A DNA stretch of 64,000 nucleotides from an uncultured bacterium (GTDB lineage Bacteria > Actinomycetota > Coriobacteriia > Coriobacteriales > Atopobiaceae): positions 62,001 to 126,000 of the forward strand of contig CAJMNO010000002.1 in the NCBI GenBank assembly GCA_905214865.1, written 5' to 3'. Position numbers and translations under genes: made by a program. Under the pieces are notes generated by a model, which was not told the DNA's origin, did no database searches, and saw nothing but the letters and a program-made list of their open reading frames with translations. Shown here piece after piece: positions 25,881 through 34,317 of this stretch (within the stretch, counting starts at the first letter, position 1; each line of letters begins with the position of its first letter).

Positions 25881-28332
25881 GCGTCTCCCCTCTGTCGTCC
25901 CCACCCATCGTAGCGCAAGCCTCTCGCAGCCCGGTGCCTCCGAGGGAACCACCGCGCCGCGAGACGGACACCCTTGGGCCGAGCGCCCCCGGCACAACCG
26001 TGACCGTGCCGACGTCCTTGGTGCAGAGGAACGTCGCCCCGGTGGCCCGGCAGACGGAGACGCACTCGGGCGATGGGTGCCCGTACTCGTTGCCCTCCCC
26101 CGCGCTGGCGACGCAGGCGGTGGGTCGCAGGCGTCGGGCAAGGGGCTCGTCGAGCGACTCCTTGGAGCCATGGTGCCCCAGCTTGAGGACGTCGACCGGG
26201 CCGACGCCCGCGGCCTCGGCAGCGCGCGCGACCTCCTCGCGCTCCGCATCGCCCGTGAGAAGCGCCGAGAGGCTGCGACCGCGATCGGAGTACGCGAGGC
26301 GCAGCACCACGGAGTCCTCGTTCTCGCTCCCGTCGCGAGGCCCGTCCGGCCAGATCGCCCCGAGCTCGAACCTCCCGACGCGCAGGGTGTCTCCCCTGCG
26401 GATCTCGCAACAGCCGCCTCCCGTCAGCAGCCTGGCGGCATCGCCCAACTCGCTCGGTACGTTGGCCGACGCGCCCTCCCCCACGAGCACGGAGCCCACC
26501 GAGACGCCACCCACCAGCGACTGGAGGCCACCGTAGTGGTCGTCGTGCAGGTGCGTGACCACCACCGCGTCGAGCCTCCTCACGTTGAGCCTGGCGAGCT
26601 CCCGGGCACAGGAGTCGTCCGCGGGACCGGCGTCCACCAGGATGGCGGACCTGCCGTCCTGCACCAGGATGGCGTCCCCCTGCCCGACGTCGAGGACGCA
26701 CAGGCGCGGGCCCTGGAGCACGCCGGCGCAGAGGGTGAGGACGAGCGGGATGCCGAGCGCGAGCGCGAGCAGTAAGCGGAGGGTGCGCCGTCTGGGCCGC
26801 GGCCAGGCAACCAAGACGAGGGCGGAAGGGACCAGCGCGACGAGGAATCCCCATTGCCCACCGGGCAGGGGGCGCGACGCCCAGGGAAGGCCCGCAAGCG
26901 CCGAGAGGACCAACCCGAACGCGCCTCCCAGGAGGTCGAGGGCGAAGCCGAGGGGCCGTACCCCAAGCCCGGCGGCCGAGAGGGCGGCGTGGGCAAGCCC
27001 GACGGGAATCATGGCGTAGGCGACGGGAGACAGGAGCATGCTCGCGAGCGGCCCAAGGAGGGGCAGCCTCCCAAACGCGACGGAGGAGATGGGAAGCGTC
27101 GCCGCCTGCGCGGCGAGCGAGGCGGCGAGCGCGTCCACGACCGCACCGCGGCAGCGGAGCATCCGCCTGCCCGCCGCACTCCGCACGAGCGCGCGCTCGA
27201 GGCGGAGCGTGCCGAGCGCCGTCCCCAACGCCCACGAGAGGTACCGGCTCAGGGCGCACAGTCCGAGGACGGAGCTCACGGAGAGGAGGAACCCAAGGTC
27301 GCAGGCAAGGTGCGGGTCGAACAGCGTCATGCAGAGCGCCACGACGCCCGCGGAGCTCGCCGAGTGCGAGCGCCTTCCCGCGAGCTGCGAGCCCACCGCC
27401 ACGAGGGACATGAGCCAGGAGCGGACCGCCGACACGGGAGACCCGCACAGCAGCACGAAGGCGCCGGACGCGATGACGAGCAGGGCAATCCGACACCCCG
27501 GCCGGAGCCTCGAGCGCCCGAGCACGCCAGCGATGATCCCCGTGACGATGGAGAGGTGGCTTCCCGACACGGCGACCAGGTGGGCAACCCCACACAGCTT
27601 GATGAGCTCGTAGGAGGGGTCGCCCATCAGCGCCGTGCGGTACCCGCAGCACACGCCCGCGGCAAGTGCGCGCTCCGGGGAGGCGCAGGGGTCCAGCGCC
27701 CCGACGAGGGCCTCCCGGAGCCTGAGGACGGGGCCGAGCACGCCATCGGGACCCGAGGAGCCCCGTACGTGCGAGACGCTCACGGACGCGACGATTCCCC
27801 GTGCCCGGCACGAGGCGTCGAAGTCGTCGTCACCCAGCTCCCGAAGGCGTCCCACGCACGAGACGGCATGGCCCAGCCGCAGCTCCCCCTGAGTGCTGAG
27901 GTACACGTCTGCGACGCGCCTGCCGTTGAGGCTCGCCCCCGCCCTAGTGAGGTACCCGCGGCGGGTGGGGTGGGAGTCCTCGTTTGTGCGAAGCTCGAGC
28001 GACGAGACGGGGACCGACGACAGGACGTCGAGCGCCCGCCTCCCCTCCGCCACGGCGGCACAGGCGGAAAGGCCTCCAAGGGAGGCAACCGCAACAAGAA
28101 CGCAGGCCCAGACGGGAGCGCGCCCCAGCCCCCTCCCCCTCCGCAGCAGCAACGCGCCCGCGGACAGCGCAAGGAGCAGGCCGAGGAGGGTCGTGGTCCC
28201 CGGCTCGGACGGAAGCCTGCCCGTGAGGACGACCCTCTCCGCGAGGATGGCGCAGACCAGGGGAGGGATCGTGACGGGAAGGTGGGGGCGGTCGGGGAAG
28301 CGCTCCCCAGGCGCACCGTGAAGGCTAGACAC
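25078..28332 (-). CDS. comEC: ComEC/Rec2 competence DNA-uptake channel (3' end anomalous)
   Basis: ComEC is the inner-membrane channel that carries single-stranded DNA in during transformation. The start is GTG at 28330-28332, overlapping the comEA stop by 8 nt. An N-terminal DUF4131-like region comes first. The Competence domain has many membrane segments (ELIKLCGVAHLVAVSGSHLS). The metallo-beta-lactamase-like domain contains THLHDDHYGG (first His about residue 594) and LGHHGSKES. Recognisable homology ends near 25960 (DVGTVTVVPG), but this frame has no stop until 25078, inside holA, giving 1084 codons whose last ~267 look like out-of-frame holA. The +1 frame has a TGA at 25877-25879 overlapping the holA ATG. 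The coordinates given are the literal open frame; the functional end is probably near 25877. Confidence 0.75.
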   Translation of the reverse strand: MSSLHGAPGERFPDRPHLPVTIPPLVCAILAERVVLTGRLPSEPGTTTLLGLLLALSAGALLLRRGRGLGRAPVWACVLVAVASLGGLSACAAVAEGRRALDVLSSVPVSSLELRTNEDSHPTRRGYLTRAGASLNGRRVADVYLSTQGELRLGHAVSCVGRLRELGDDDFDASCRARGIVASVSVSHVRGSSGPDGVLGPVLRLREALVGALDPCASPERALAAGVCCGYRTALMGDPSYELIKLCGVAHLVAVSGSHLSIVTGIIAGVLGRSRLRPGCRIALLVIASGAFVLLCGSPVSAVRSWLMSLVAVGSQLAGRRSHSASSAGVVALCMTLFDPHLACDLGFLLSVSSVLGLCALSRYLSWALGTALGTLRLERALVRSAAGRRMLRCRGAVVDALAASLAAQAATLPISSVAFGRLPLLGPLASMLLSPVAYAMIPVGLAHAALSAAGLGVRPLGFALDLLGGAFGLVLSALAGLPWASRPLPGGQWGFLVALVPSALVLVAWPRPRRRTLRLLLALALGIPLVLTLCAGVLQGPRLCVLDVGQGDAILVQDGRSAILVDAGPADDSCARELARLNVRRLDAVVVTHLHDDHYGGLQSLVGGVSVGSVLVGEGASANVPSELGDAARLLTGGGCCEIRRGDTLRVGRFELGAIWPDGPRDGSENEDSVVLRLAYSDRGRSLSALLTGDAEREEVARAAEAAGVGPVDVLKLGHHGSKESLDEPLARRLRPTACVASAGEGNEYGHPSPECVSVCRATGATFLCTKDVGTVTVVPGALGPRVSVSRRGGSLGGTGLREACATMGGDDRGETHDSGERTGGLRAAARLSGGGWGRAQARDGRVAHEGTPLARACRLQPGRARGERGHAAGRPRDLPQHHTGGGRLPPGVDPRCGAPAQAGLGGDHRLPGQPQPRLRPPPGRGVPRQVDQALQGGGKGRAALGHRLRPQEALGAPQDRRAHGGALRGGYDGGGGHGAHLAGGRVNDHARPPGEDAGRPLQGLRADRARGRRGKRRTHRRGQALGLPRQRLRAGLWQGALAVPAHDRCLRDRAPLAPHGEAPRARVRRQPRRAWGGLPGRL

Positions 28333-29002
28333 AGATGCCGTCGCGAATCTTCTCGAACTTCTTCTCGCCGATCCCCGAGACCCGCATGATGTCCTCGGGA
28401 GACGTGAAGGGGCCATGCTCCTCCCGCTCCCGGATGATGGAGGCGGCCGTCGCGTCCCCCACACCGGGCAACGCCTTGAGCTCGTCCGCGCCGGCCGTGT
28501 TGATGTTGACGGGCCCGGCGGTGCCTCCCCCGCCGGTCGAGGGCTGTGTAGCCTGCACGGCCGCCTCCCCCGCGTGGGGGACGTGGACCTTGGTCCCGTC
28601 GGCAACGGCCTGCGCCAGGTTGAGCCCGGTCGTGTCGGCGTCCTCCGTGAGCCCGCCCGCGGCCTCGATGGCTTCCCGCGCGCGTGGTGTGACGGCTCGC
28701 AGCTCGTAGACGCCCGGGTTTGCCACGGCGCCGTCGACGTGGACGACGACGGGGCTGGGAAGGGATTCCACGCGCGGCCTGGAGTCCGCCTCCTCGGCGT
28801 CCTCCCCCCTCGCGGCGTCCCTCGCCCCCTGCACCTGTCCGTCGCCACGAACGAGCTCGACGCCCCCGTCCGAATGCGCCCTCAGGACACCAACCCCAAA
28901 CGCCACGGCGGCCAGGGCAAGGCACGCGATGCCCAGGCGCACCGAGAGCCCTCCCCCTAACCTCGAACCACCAGCCCGCCTGTTCCTCATGCGCTGTGCC
29001 AT
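28325..29002 (-). CDS. comEA: ComEA competence DNA receptor
   Basis: This membrane-anchored DNA-binding protein delivers incoming DNA to ComEC. It has 225 residues from ATG 29000-29002 (GGAGGGGG upstream). A single N-terminal membrane anchor (~20-42, LSVRLGIACLALAAVAFGVG) is followed by a charged spacer, an SLBB-type domain (~85-145, VVVHVDGAVANPGVYEL) and a C-terminal helix-hairpin-helix pair (NINTAGADELKALPGVGDA and DIMRVSGIGEKKFEKI). comEC begins 8 nt before its stop. ATG at 28990 is an alternative start. Confidence 0.92.
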   Translation of the reverse strand: MAQRMRNRRAGGSRLGGGLSVRLGIACLALAAVAFGVGVLRAHSDGGVELVRGDGQVQGARDAARGEDAEEADSRPRVESLPSPVVVHVDGAVANPGVYELRAVTPRAREAIEAAGGLTEDADTTGLNLAQAVADGTKVHVPHAGEAAVQATQPSTGGGGTAGPVNINTAGADELKALPGVGDATAASIIREREEHGPFTSPEDIMRVSGIGEKKFEKIRDGICV

Positions 29003-29104
29003 GGCACCACCCCCTCCCACCATCCTCCCAGCGAAAAGGGGGCGAGAGGGACGCAGGTAAAATCTCTCCGCAGCGGGGTTGCACGAAAGTGTCGCCAGAC
29101 TGCA

Positions 29105-29137
29105 GCGGCGGCGTCCCCATCCAAGGGACGCCGCCGC
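29105..29137 (-). terminator. Strong hairpin between thiI and comEA
   Basis: A perfect 13-bp inverted repeat with a 7-nt loop lies 32 nt beyond the thiI stop. There is no U-run on the minus strand (TGCAGTCTGG follows), so termination would be non-canonical. It marks the end of the mihF-gmk-rpoZ-thiI operon. The rest of the 29003-29168 gap should hold the comEA promoter, but no clear hexamers are seen. Confidence 0.5.
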
Positions 29138-29168
29138 ATTCGCAAGCCATATGGGAGCGAGGGGCCAG

Positions 29169-30431
29169 CTACTGCTCCTCCGTCTGCCCCTCCGAGGACT
29201 CGTCACGCGGCCCCAACTCGCGGTGCCTCCGCTTGAGGCTCCTGGGGGCGTGGTACGAGGGGCACTGGTCAAAGTCCACGTACTCGAGGTGGTCCACCAG
29301 GTCGTCGATCATCGCGTCGTGGTCAAACGAGTCCCAGGCCTCGTGCACCTGGTCGAGGCGAGCGTGCGTCTCGGGCCGACGGGGCATGAAGAGCGTGCAG
29401 CAGTCGTCAGCCGTCTGGCAGCTGATGTCGTAGGTGCCAATCTCCTCGGCGCGACGCATGATCTCCTGCTTGTCCGAGCCGATGAGGGGCCGGAGCACGG
29501 GCATCGAGACCATCTCGTTGACCGCGGCGATGTTGTCCAGGGTCTGCGAGGCGACCTGCCCCAGCGACTCACCGGTGACGAGCGCCTTGGCGCCCTCGAT
29601 GCCCGCGATCCTCTCGGCGACGGAGAACATGACGCGCCGGTAGGTGATGATCCTGAGGCTCTGCGGCACGGCGAGGGAGATCTCTCGCTGGCGCTGGCCG
29701 AAGGGGATGACGTAGAGCCTCCCGACCATCCCGGACGGCGCGAGCGCGCGCACGATGTCCTGGCACAGCCACTCGCTCGTGTCGGCCGTCATGGGACGGC
29801 CCGAGAAGTGAACGGGCACGCAGGTCGCGCCGCGACGGCCCACCATCCAGGTGGCCACGGGCGAGTCGAACCCGCTTGAGAGGAGCGTCACGACCTTGCC
29901 GGCGGTACCCACGGGGAGCCCGCCGACGCCGGGCATGGAGTCGGCGTACACGTAGACGTTGCCCTGCACCACGTAGACGCACACGGTCACGTCGGGATGG
30001 TGCATCTCGACCTTCTTGGTGGGGAACTCCTTGCAGAGCACCCCGCCCACCAGGCGGTTGATGTCGAGCGTGTGGAGCTCATATCCCGTGGACGAGCGGC
30101 GGGCGTGGACCTTGAAGGACTCGAAGTCGCCCGCCTCCCCCAGTGCGCGGACCGCCGCCTGGCAGTACTCCTCCTGGTCGAGCCCGCAGACGTAGGCGAG
30201 CGAGACGCGCGCCACGCCGGGGACCCTCGAGATGGCATGTGCCATCTCGTCGGTCGCCTCCCCATCCTCGGTCGACACGAGGATGTGCCCGCTGATGCGC
30301 TTGATCGCATCGACGGGCCACTCGCGAAGGGCACGATGGAGGTTGGTCACGAGTTGGTTCTCGAAGGACGAGCGGTTCTTCCCCTTGAGCCCGATCTCGT
30401 GGTAGTGGACGAAGCAGACCCTCTTTGCCAT
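29169..30431 (-). CDS. thiI: tRNA 4-thiouridine sulfurtransferase ThiI
   Basis: ThiI adenylates and thiolates U8 of tRNA, taking sulfur from a cysteine desulfurase. It has 420 residues: an N-terminal ferredoxin-like/THUMP region (~1-165, with ISGHILVST) and a PP-loop ATPase domain (LLSSGFDSPVATW). There is no rhodanese domain, as in Bacillus-type ThiI, so persulfide transfer is expected through a dedicated desulfurase not seen here. It starts 3 nt after rpoZ. Confidence 0.93.
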   Translation of the reverse strand: MAKRVCFVHYHEIGLKGKNRSSFENQLVTNLHRALREWPVDAIKRISGHILVSTEDGEATDEMAHAISRVPGVARVSLAYVCGLDQEEYCQAAVRALGEAGDFESFKVHARRSSTGYELHTLDINRLVGGVLCKEFPTKKVEMHHPDVTVCVYVVQGNVYVYADSMPGVGGLPVGTAGKVVTLLSSGFDSPVATWMVGRRGATCVPVHFSGRPMTADTSEWLCQDIVRALAPSGMVGRLYVIPFGQRQREISLAVPQSLRIITYRRVMFSVAERIAGIEGAKALVTGESLGQVASQTLDNIAAVNEMVSMPVLRPLIGSDKQEIMRRAEEIGTYDISCQTADDCCTLFMPRRPETHARLDQVHEAWDSFDHDAMIDDLVDHLEYVDFDQCPSYHAPRSLKRRHRELGPRDESSEGQTEEQ

Positions 30432-30434
30432 GGC

Positions 30435-30728
30435 CTACAGGTTGTGCTCGACGCGGGCGTTGGAGCCCTTGATCTCTCTGTCGAAGTCGTCCTTCACGTA
30501 GCTCAGGGTGCCGTCCTCGATCTCCTGCATGGCGATGGAGACGGGGTCCTCGCCCGAGACGACCGTGGTGATGTCGTCAAACTCCTGGATGGCGGTGACG
30601 CGCAGGTGCTGGCCCCTGACCATGTTGTTGATGTCGCAGGCGCGCTTGTACGCGACGCTGCAGAGCAGGAACGGGTTGTGCTCGGTCTTGGCGAGCAGAT
30701 CGTCGATCTCTGGCTTGGTGACTGCCAT
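30435..30728 (-). CDS. rpoZ: DNA-directed RNA polymerase omega subunit
   Basis: Omega aids folding and assembly of beta' into RNA polymerase. The 97-residue product has the omega core EIDDLLAKTEHNPFLLCSVA and YKRACDIN, with an acidic C-terminus. It sits 12 nt after gmk in the conserved mihF-gmk-rpoZ arrangement of actinobacteria. Confidence 0.93.
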   Translation of the reverse strand: MAVTKPEIDDLLAKTEHNPFLLCSVAYKRACDINNMVRGQHLRVTAIQEFDDITTVVSGEDPVSIAMQEIEDGTLSYVKDDFDREIKGSNARVEHNL

Positions 30729-30740
30729 CTTGGGAGACTC

Positions 30741-31307
30741 CTATTCGCTTTCGTAACGCTCAAATGTTGCCTCGAGCTCCCTCGAGGCAACCTCGGCGTC
30801 GTCGTTGACTACGCGTGCGTCGTAGTGGGGGGCAAACTCCATCTCGCGCCGTGCATTGGAGAGACGGAGCTCGAGCGAGGCCTCGTCCTCCGTCCCCCTG
30901 GCGCGGAGCCGCTGCTCCAGGACGGCCATGGACGGGGGCTCGACGAAGACGAGGACGGCGTCGGGATAGATGCGCCTGACGTTGAGGGCGCCCTGCACGT
31001 CGATCTCGAGAACCACGGACTGCCCGGACGAGATCCTCTTGTCGACCTCGCTGCGGAGCGTGCCGTAGCAGTGCCCGTGCACGTGCGCCCACTCCAGGAA
31101 CTCGCCGCTGGCGACGCGACGCGCAAAATCATCCTCCGAGAGGAAGTGGTACGAGACGCCGTCGACCTCGCCGGGTCGAGGGGGCCTCGTTGTGGCAGAG
31201 ACCGTCAGGCCCAGGTCGGGACGACGCTTCCTCACCATGGAGAGGAGCGTGCCCTTGCCCGCGCCGGACGGTCCGGATACCACGAAGAGACGAGGAGTCC
31301 TGGCCAC
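30741..31307 (-). CDS. gmk: Guanylate kinase
   Basis: This enzyme phosphorylates GMP to GDP. The 188 residues carry a Walker A motif, GPSGAGKGT (12-20), and the GMP-binding region (TTRPPRPGEVDGVSYHFL, with EFLEWAHVHGHCYGT). The GTG start at 31305-31307 shares one base with the mihF stop. RBS and coupling are supplied by mihF translation. It links to guaB (55121) in GTP supply. Confidence 0.95.
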   Translation of the reverse strand: MARTPRLFVVSGPSGAGKGTLLSMVRKRRPDLGLTVSATTRPPRPGEVDGVSYHFLSEDDFARRVASGEFLEWAHVHGHCYGTLRSEVDKRISSGQSVVLEIDVQGALNVRRIYPDAVLVFVEPPSMAVLEQRLRARGTEDEASLELRLSNARREMEFAPHYDARVVNDDAEVASRELEATFERYESE

Positions 31308-31615
31308 TACTTGGACAGCACCTCGATGAGCTGCTCGCGCTGGCGCGCGCCGAGGCCCTTGACGCGGCGGGTGGCGGAGATGCCGAGCTCGTCCATGATC
31401 TTGGCTGCCTTGGCCTTGCCGTACCCGGGGAGGGACTCGATGAGCGCGGAGACCTTCAGACGGTTGGCGATGGGGTCGTCGGAATCGAGGACCTCCTCAA
31501 GGCTGATCTCGCCCTTCTTGATCTTCTCGCGAAGCTCGGCGCGCTCGTGGCGAGCCGCGGCGGCCTTCTCGAGTGCTGCCTTGCGCTGCTCGTCCGAAAG
31601 CTGGGGTAGAGCCAT
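31307..31615 (-). CDS. mihF: Actinobacterial integration host factor (mIHF)
   Basis: mIHF is a small nucleoid-associated DNA-binding protein of actinobacteria, unrelated to enterobacterial IHF. It has 102 residues: a helical N-terminus (SDEQRKAALEKAAAARHERAELREKIKKGE) and an H2TH-type DNA-binding region (LPGYGKAKAAKIMDELGIS). ATG has GGAGGA upstream. It heads the mihF-gmk-rpoZ-thiI operon; this synteny is a strong actinobacterial marker. Confidence 0.93.
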   Translation of the reverse strand: MALPQLSDEQRKAALEKAAAARHERAELREKIKKGEISLEEVLDSDDPIANRLKVSALIESLPGYGKAKAAKIMDELGISATRRVKGLGARQREQLIEVLSK

Positions 31616-31695
31616 TGTCGTCCTCCAAACATAGGATGCTACTTAGGTCGCACGCCCAGGCACCAGACGCGCTGGTAGCAGGCATGCAAAGCGAT

Positions 31696-31724
31696 AGTTT
31701 GCCAATTACGCCCTCATTTTACAA
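31696..31724 (-). promoter_or_regulatory. Candidate promoter of mihF operon
   Basis: On the minus strand TTGTAA and CAAACT are separated by 17 nt, about 80-110 nt upstream of mihF. The 186-nt gap between mihF and pyrF shows no convincing U-tailed terminator for the pyr operon. Confidence 0.4.
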
Positions 31725-31801
31725 GCATGACCTGCGTTTTTGTGCGCCTGATGGTCTCATCTTCACAAAAGCGCACGTATAGGCCACCGTCGCCGCCAAC
31801 T

Positions 31802-32524
31802 TTAGTCGGTGAGCTCGCCCACCACGCCCTCGAGGGCGGCGAGGGGGTCGGCCGCCCGTGTGATGGGGCGACCGATGACCAGCTTCGAGGCGCCGGCCTC
31901 GATCGCCTCGCGCGGGGTGGCCACGCGCCGCTGGTCGCCGACCTCCGAACCCGCCGGGCGGACGCCGGGCGTCACGATGAGCGCGTCGGGGCCGAGCAGC
32001 GCCCGCATCTCCCGCGCCTCTCGCGGGGAGCAGACGATGCCGTCAGACCCGGCGCCCACCGCCAGGGAGGCGAGACGGGAGACCTCCTCCTCGACCGGGG
32101 AGCCGACCCCGATGGACTGGAGGGCGGCCTGGTCCATGCTGGTGAGGACGCTGATGGCGACGAGCCTGGTCCTGTCTCCCCCGCGACTCTCCGCCGCACG
32201 CTCGACGCCCTCGCGGGCCTTCGCGACCATCTCCGCGCCACCCATACCGTGGATGGAGAGGATGTCCGCACCCGTGAGCGACGCGGACTCCGCGGCTCCT
32301 CCCACCTGGAAGGGAATGTCATGCAGCTTGAGGTCGAGGAAGACCTTGAGGCCACGGTCGCGCAGCTCCCGGACGATGCGCGGGCCCTCGGCGTAGAAGA
32401 GGGTCATCCCGACCTTCGCCCAGCGGGCCGCGCCGCCAAGCCTCTCCGCAAGCCCGATGGCCTGCGCCCCGTCGCAGTCGAAGGCGACGATGATGGACTC
32501 GCGTGCCTGCTCCTCGCTTAGCAT
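31802..32524 (-). CDS. pyrF: Orotidine 5'-phosphate decarboxylase
   Basis: PyrF catalyses the last step of UMP synthesis, decarboxylation of OMP. The 240-residue TIM barrel carries the catalytic DLKLHDIP at 64-71 (Asp64, Lys66, Asp69). It belongs to the Bacillus/E. coli type. The start overlaps the pyrD stop by 7 nt. It is the last gene of the pyrR-B-C-K-D-F operon. Confidence 0.95.
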   Translation of the reverse strand: MLSEEQARESIIVAFDCDGAQAIGLAERLGGAARWAKVGMTLFYAEGPRIVRELRDRGLKVFLDLKLHDIPFQVGGAAESASLTGADILSIHGMGGAEMVAKAREGVERAAESRGGDRTRLVAISVLTSMDQAALQSIGVGSPVEEEVSRLASLAVGAGSDGIVCSPREAREMRALLGPDALIVTPGVRPAGSEVGDQRRVATPREAIEAGASKLVIGRPITRAADPLAALEGVVGELTD

Positions 32525-33444
32525 TCCACAGCTCCAATCAGTTCGTTGACGTCGGTCGCCCCCTGCTCGCGCACCCAGTCCGTGAGCTCGCCCAGGATCC
32601 TCGGGGCGCTCGTGGGGTCCACGAGGTTGGCAGTTCCCACCGAGACGCTCGTCGCGCCCGCGAGGATGAGCTCCGCTGCGTCCTCGCCGCTGGTGACGCC
32701 ACCGATCCCACAGATGGGGAGCGAGACGGCCCGATGCGCCTCCCAGACCATCCTCACCGCGATGGGATGCACGGCAGGGCCGGAGAGTCCCGCGGTCAGG
32801 CGGGAGAGACGGCTCCTCCTGGTGTGAACGTCAATCGCCATGGCGGGGATCGTGTTGATGAGCGAGAGGGCGTCCGCCCCCTCCGCCTCGAGGGCCCGGG
32901 CGATCTCAGGGACGTCGTGGGGCGCCATCTTGACCACCACGGGCAGCTTGGTGCGACCGCGGACGGCGCGCATGACCTCCGCCGCGGCCTCGGGGGTGGC
33001 GCCCATAGCCGCCCCGCCCTGGCTCACGTTGGGGCAGCTGATGTTGAGCTCGAGCCCGGAGGCAAACGGCGCCAGCTCCCCGTACAGCTCCACGGCGCGC
33101 ACGTACTCGTCGATGGAGTGCCCCGCCACCTGGCAGATGACCTGGCACCCGCGCTCGCGGAGCCCGGAGAGGTACTCCCCGTCCTGCTCCACGAAGCCCC
33201 TGATCCCCGGGTTCTGGAGCCCCACCGAGTTCATGATGCCCGACGCCACCTCTGCCATCCTAGGCGCAGGGTTGCCGTCCCAGGGCTCGGCGGAGCACCC
33301 CTTGGTGGTGATCGCCCCCAGACACGAGACGTCGAAGAACCCCTCGAACTGCCACCCGTACCCAAAGGTCCCCGATGCCGTGTTGATGGGGTTCCTCATC
33401 TTGATGCCGCCGAGGTCGACGGCCATGCTCGGCTCGCTCACCAT
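32518..33444 (-). CDS. pyrD: Dihydroorotate dehydrogenase B, catalytic subunit
   Basis: This FMN enzyme oxidises dihydroorotate to orotate. It has 308 residues from ATG 33442-33444. NTASGTFGYG and LELNISCPNVSQGG are typical of class 1 enzymes; the adjacent pyrK marks it as the NAD-dependent class 1B form. It overlaps pyrK by 7 nt and pyrF by 7 nt. ATG 33424-33426 is an alternative start. Confidence 0.95.
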   Translation of the reverse strand: MVSEPSMAVDLGGIKMRNPINTASGTFGYGWQFEGFFDVSCLGAITTKGCSAEPWDGNPAPRMAEVASGIMNSVGLQNPGIRGFVEQDGEYLSGLRERGCQVICQVAGHSIDEYVRAVELYGELAPFASGLELNISCPNVSQGGAAMGATPEAAAEVMRAVRGRTKLPVVVKMAPHDVPEIARALEAEGADALSLINTIPAMAIDVHTRRSRLSRLTAGLSGPAVHPIAVRMVWEAHRAVSLPICGIGGVTSGEDAAELILAGATSVSVGTANLVDPTSAPRILGELTDWVREQGATDVNELIGAVEC

Positions 33445-34232
33445 GCCACCTCCCGGGCATCGAACACGGGGCCGTCGGTGCAGCACGCCTTGTAGCCGCC
33501 GGCCGCCATCGCGACGTTGCACGTGTTGCACGCCCCGAAGCCGCAGGTCATCATCCGCTCCATCGAGACCTGGCAGGCGGAGCCGGCTTCGAGCGCCAGC
33601 CTCGCGACGCCCGCCATCATGGGCTGGGGGCCGCAGGTCAGGACGGCCTCGTAGTCGCACTCGCGCTGCAGCCCCTCCATGGCCACCGTGGTGAACCCCT
33701 TGGTACCAGCGGTCCCGTCGTCGGTCGTGACCGCAACCTCCCTGGCGCCAAGGGACTCCGCGAGCCCCACGCCCCAGAGCTTGCCCGCGGTCTGGGCGCC
33801 CAGCACCACGTCGAAGGGGACCCCGCGCTTCGAGAGCTCGCGTGCGGCGGCGAGCACGGGCGGCGCGCCCACCCCGCCGGCGACCAGGAGCGCCGGACCG
33901 CTGACTCCGTCGAGCCTCCACCCCCTCCCACAGGGGCCGAGGACCGTCGAGGCGTCACCCTCTCCCATGCGCGAGAGCCTCGCGGTGCCCTCCCCCACCA
34001 CGGCGTAGACGATCTCTATGGTTTGCGCCTGGGGGTCGGTCCCGGCGAACGAGAGCGGGATCCTCGTGATGTGGCTGGGGTCACCGGGGACGGCGACGTT
34101 GACGAACTGTCCGGGGGAGAGAGTCGGGGCGAGTCCGGGTGCGTGCATGACCATCCGGAAGATACCGTCCCCGACCCGCTCGTTGGACGCGACGTCGAAG
34201 GCGAACTGCCTCACGTCTGAGCTTGGTAGCAC
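33438..34232 (-). CDS. pyrK: Dihydroorotate dehydrogenase B, electron transfer subunit
   Basis: PyrK is the FAD and [2Fe-2S] partner of PyrD that passes electrons to NAD+. It has 264 residues: a ferredoxin-reductase-like FAD domain (~10-100; RIPLSFAG), an NAD-binding domain (~112-215; LLVAGGVGAPP), and a C-terminal cluster loop with Cys230, Cys235, Cys238 and Cys250/251 (CGFGACNTC then KACC). It precedes pyrD with a 7-nt overlap and lies 85 nt after pyrC. Confidence 0.95.
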   Translation of the reverse strand: MLPSSDVRQFAFDVASNERVGDGIFRMVMHAPGLAPTLSPGQFVNVAVPGDPSHITRIPLSFAGTDPQAQTIEIVYAVVGEGTARLSRMGEGDASTVLGPCGRGWRLDGVSGPALLVAGGVGAPPVLAAARELSKRGVPFDVVLGAQTAGKLWGVGLAESLGAREVAVTTDDGTAGTKGFTTVAMEGLQRECDYEAVLTCGPQPMMAGVARLALEAGSACQVSMERMMTCGFGACNTCNVAMAAGGYKACCTDGPVFDAREVAW

Positions 34233-34317
34233 GTCGTCTCCAATCTCTACGTGCGATGGCGTGGAGCGGGATCCGCCCTCACGCCATCGCCCTTTGCCGC
34301 TTGTCAGTGTAGCGCCG

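Noticed and set aside
28333..28848. Upstream extension of comEC into comEA
   Set aside because: The extra residues are a frame shadow of comEA; the GTG at 28330-28332 overlapping the comEA stop explains the junction.
29105..29137. GC-rich 13-bp inverted repeat as a mobile-element end
   Set aside because: It is a single copy, not flanked by a transposase or direct repeats. Its position fits a transcript end.
29169..30431. Rhodanese domain in ThiI
   Set aside because: The protein ends at 420 residues after the PP-loop domain; the C-terminal rhodanese of E. coli ThiI is absent.
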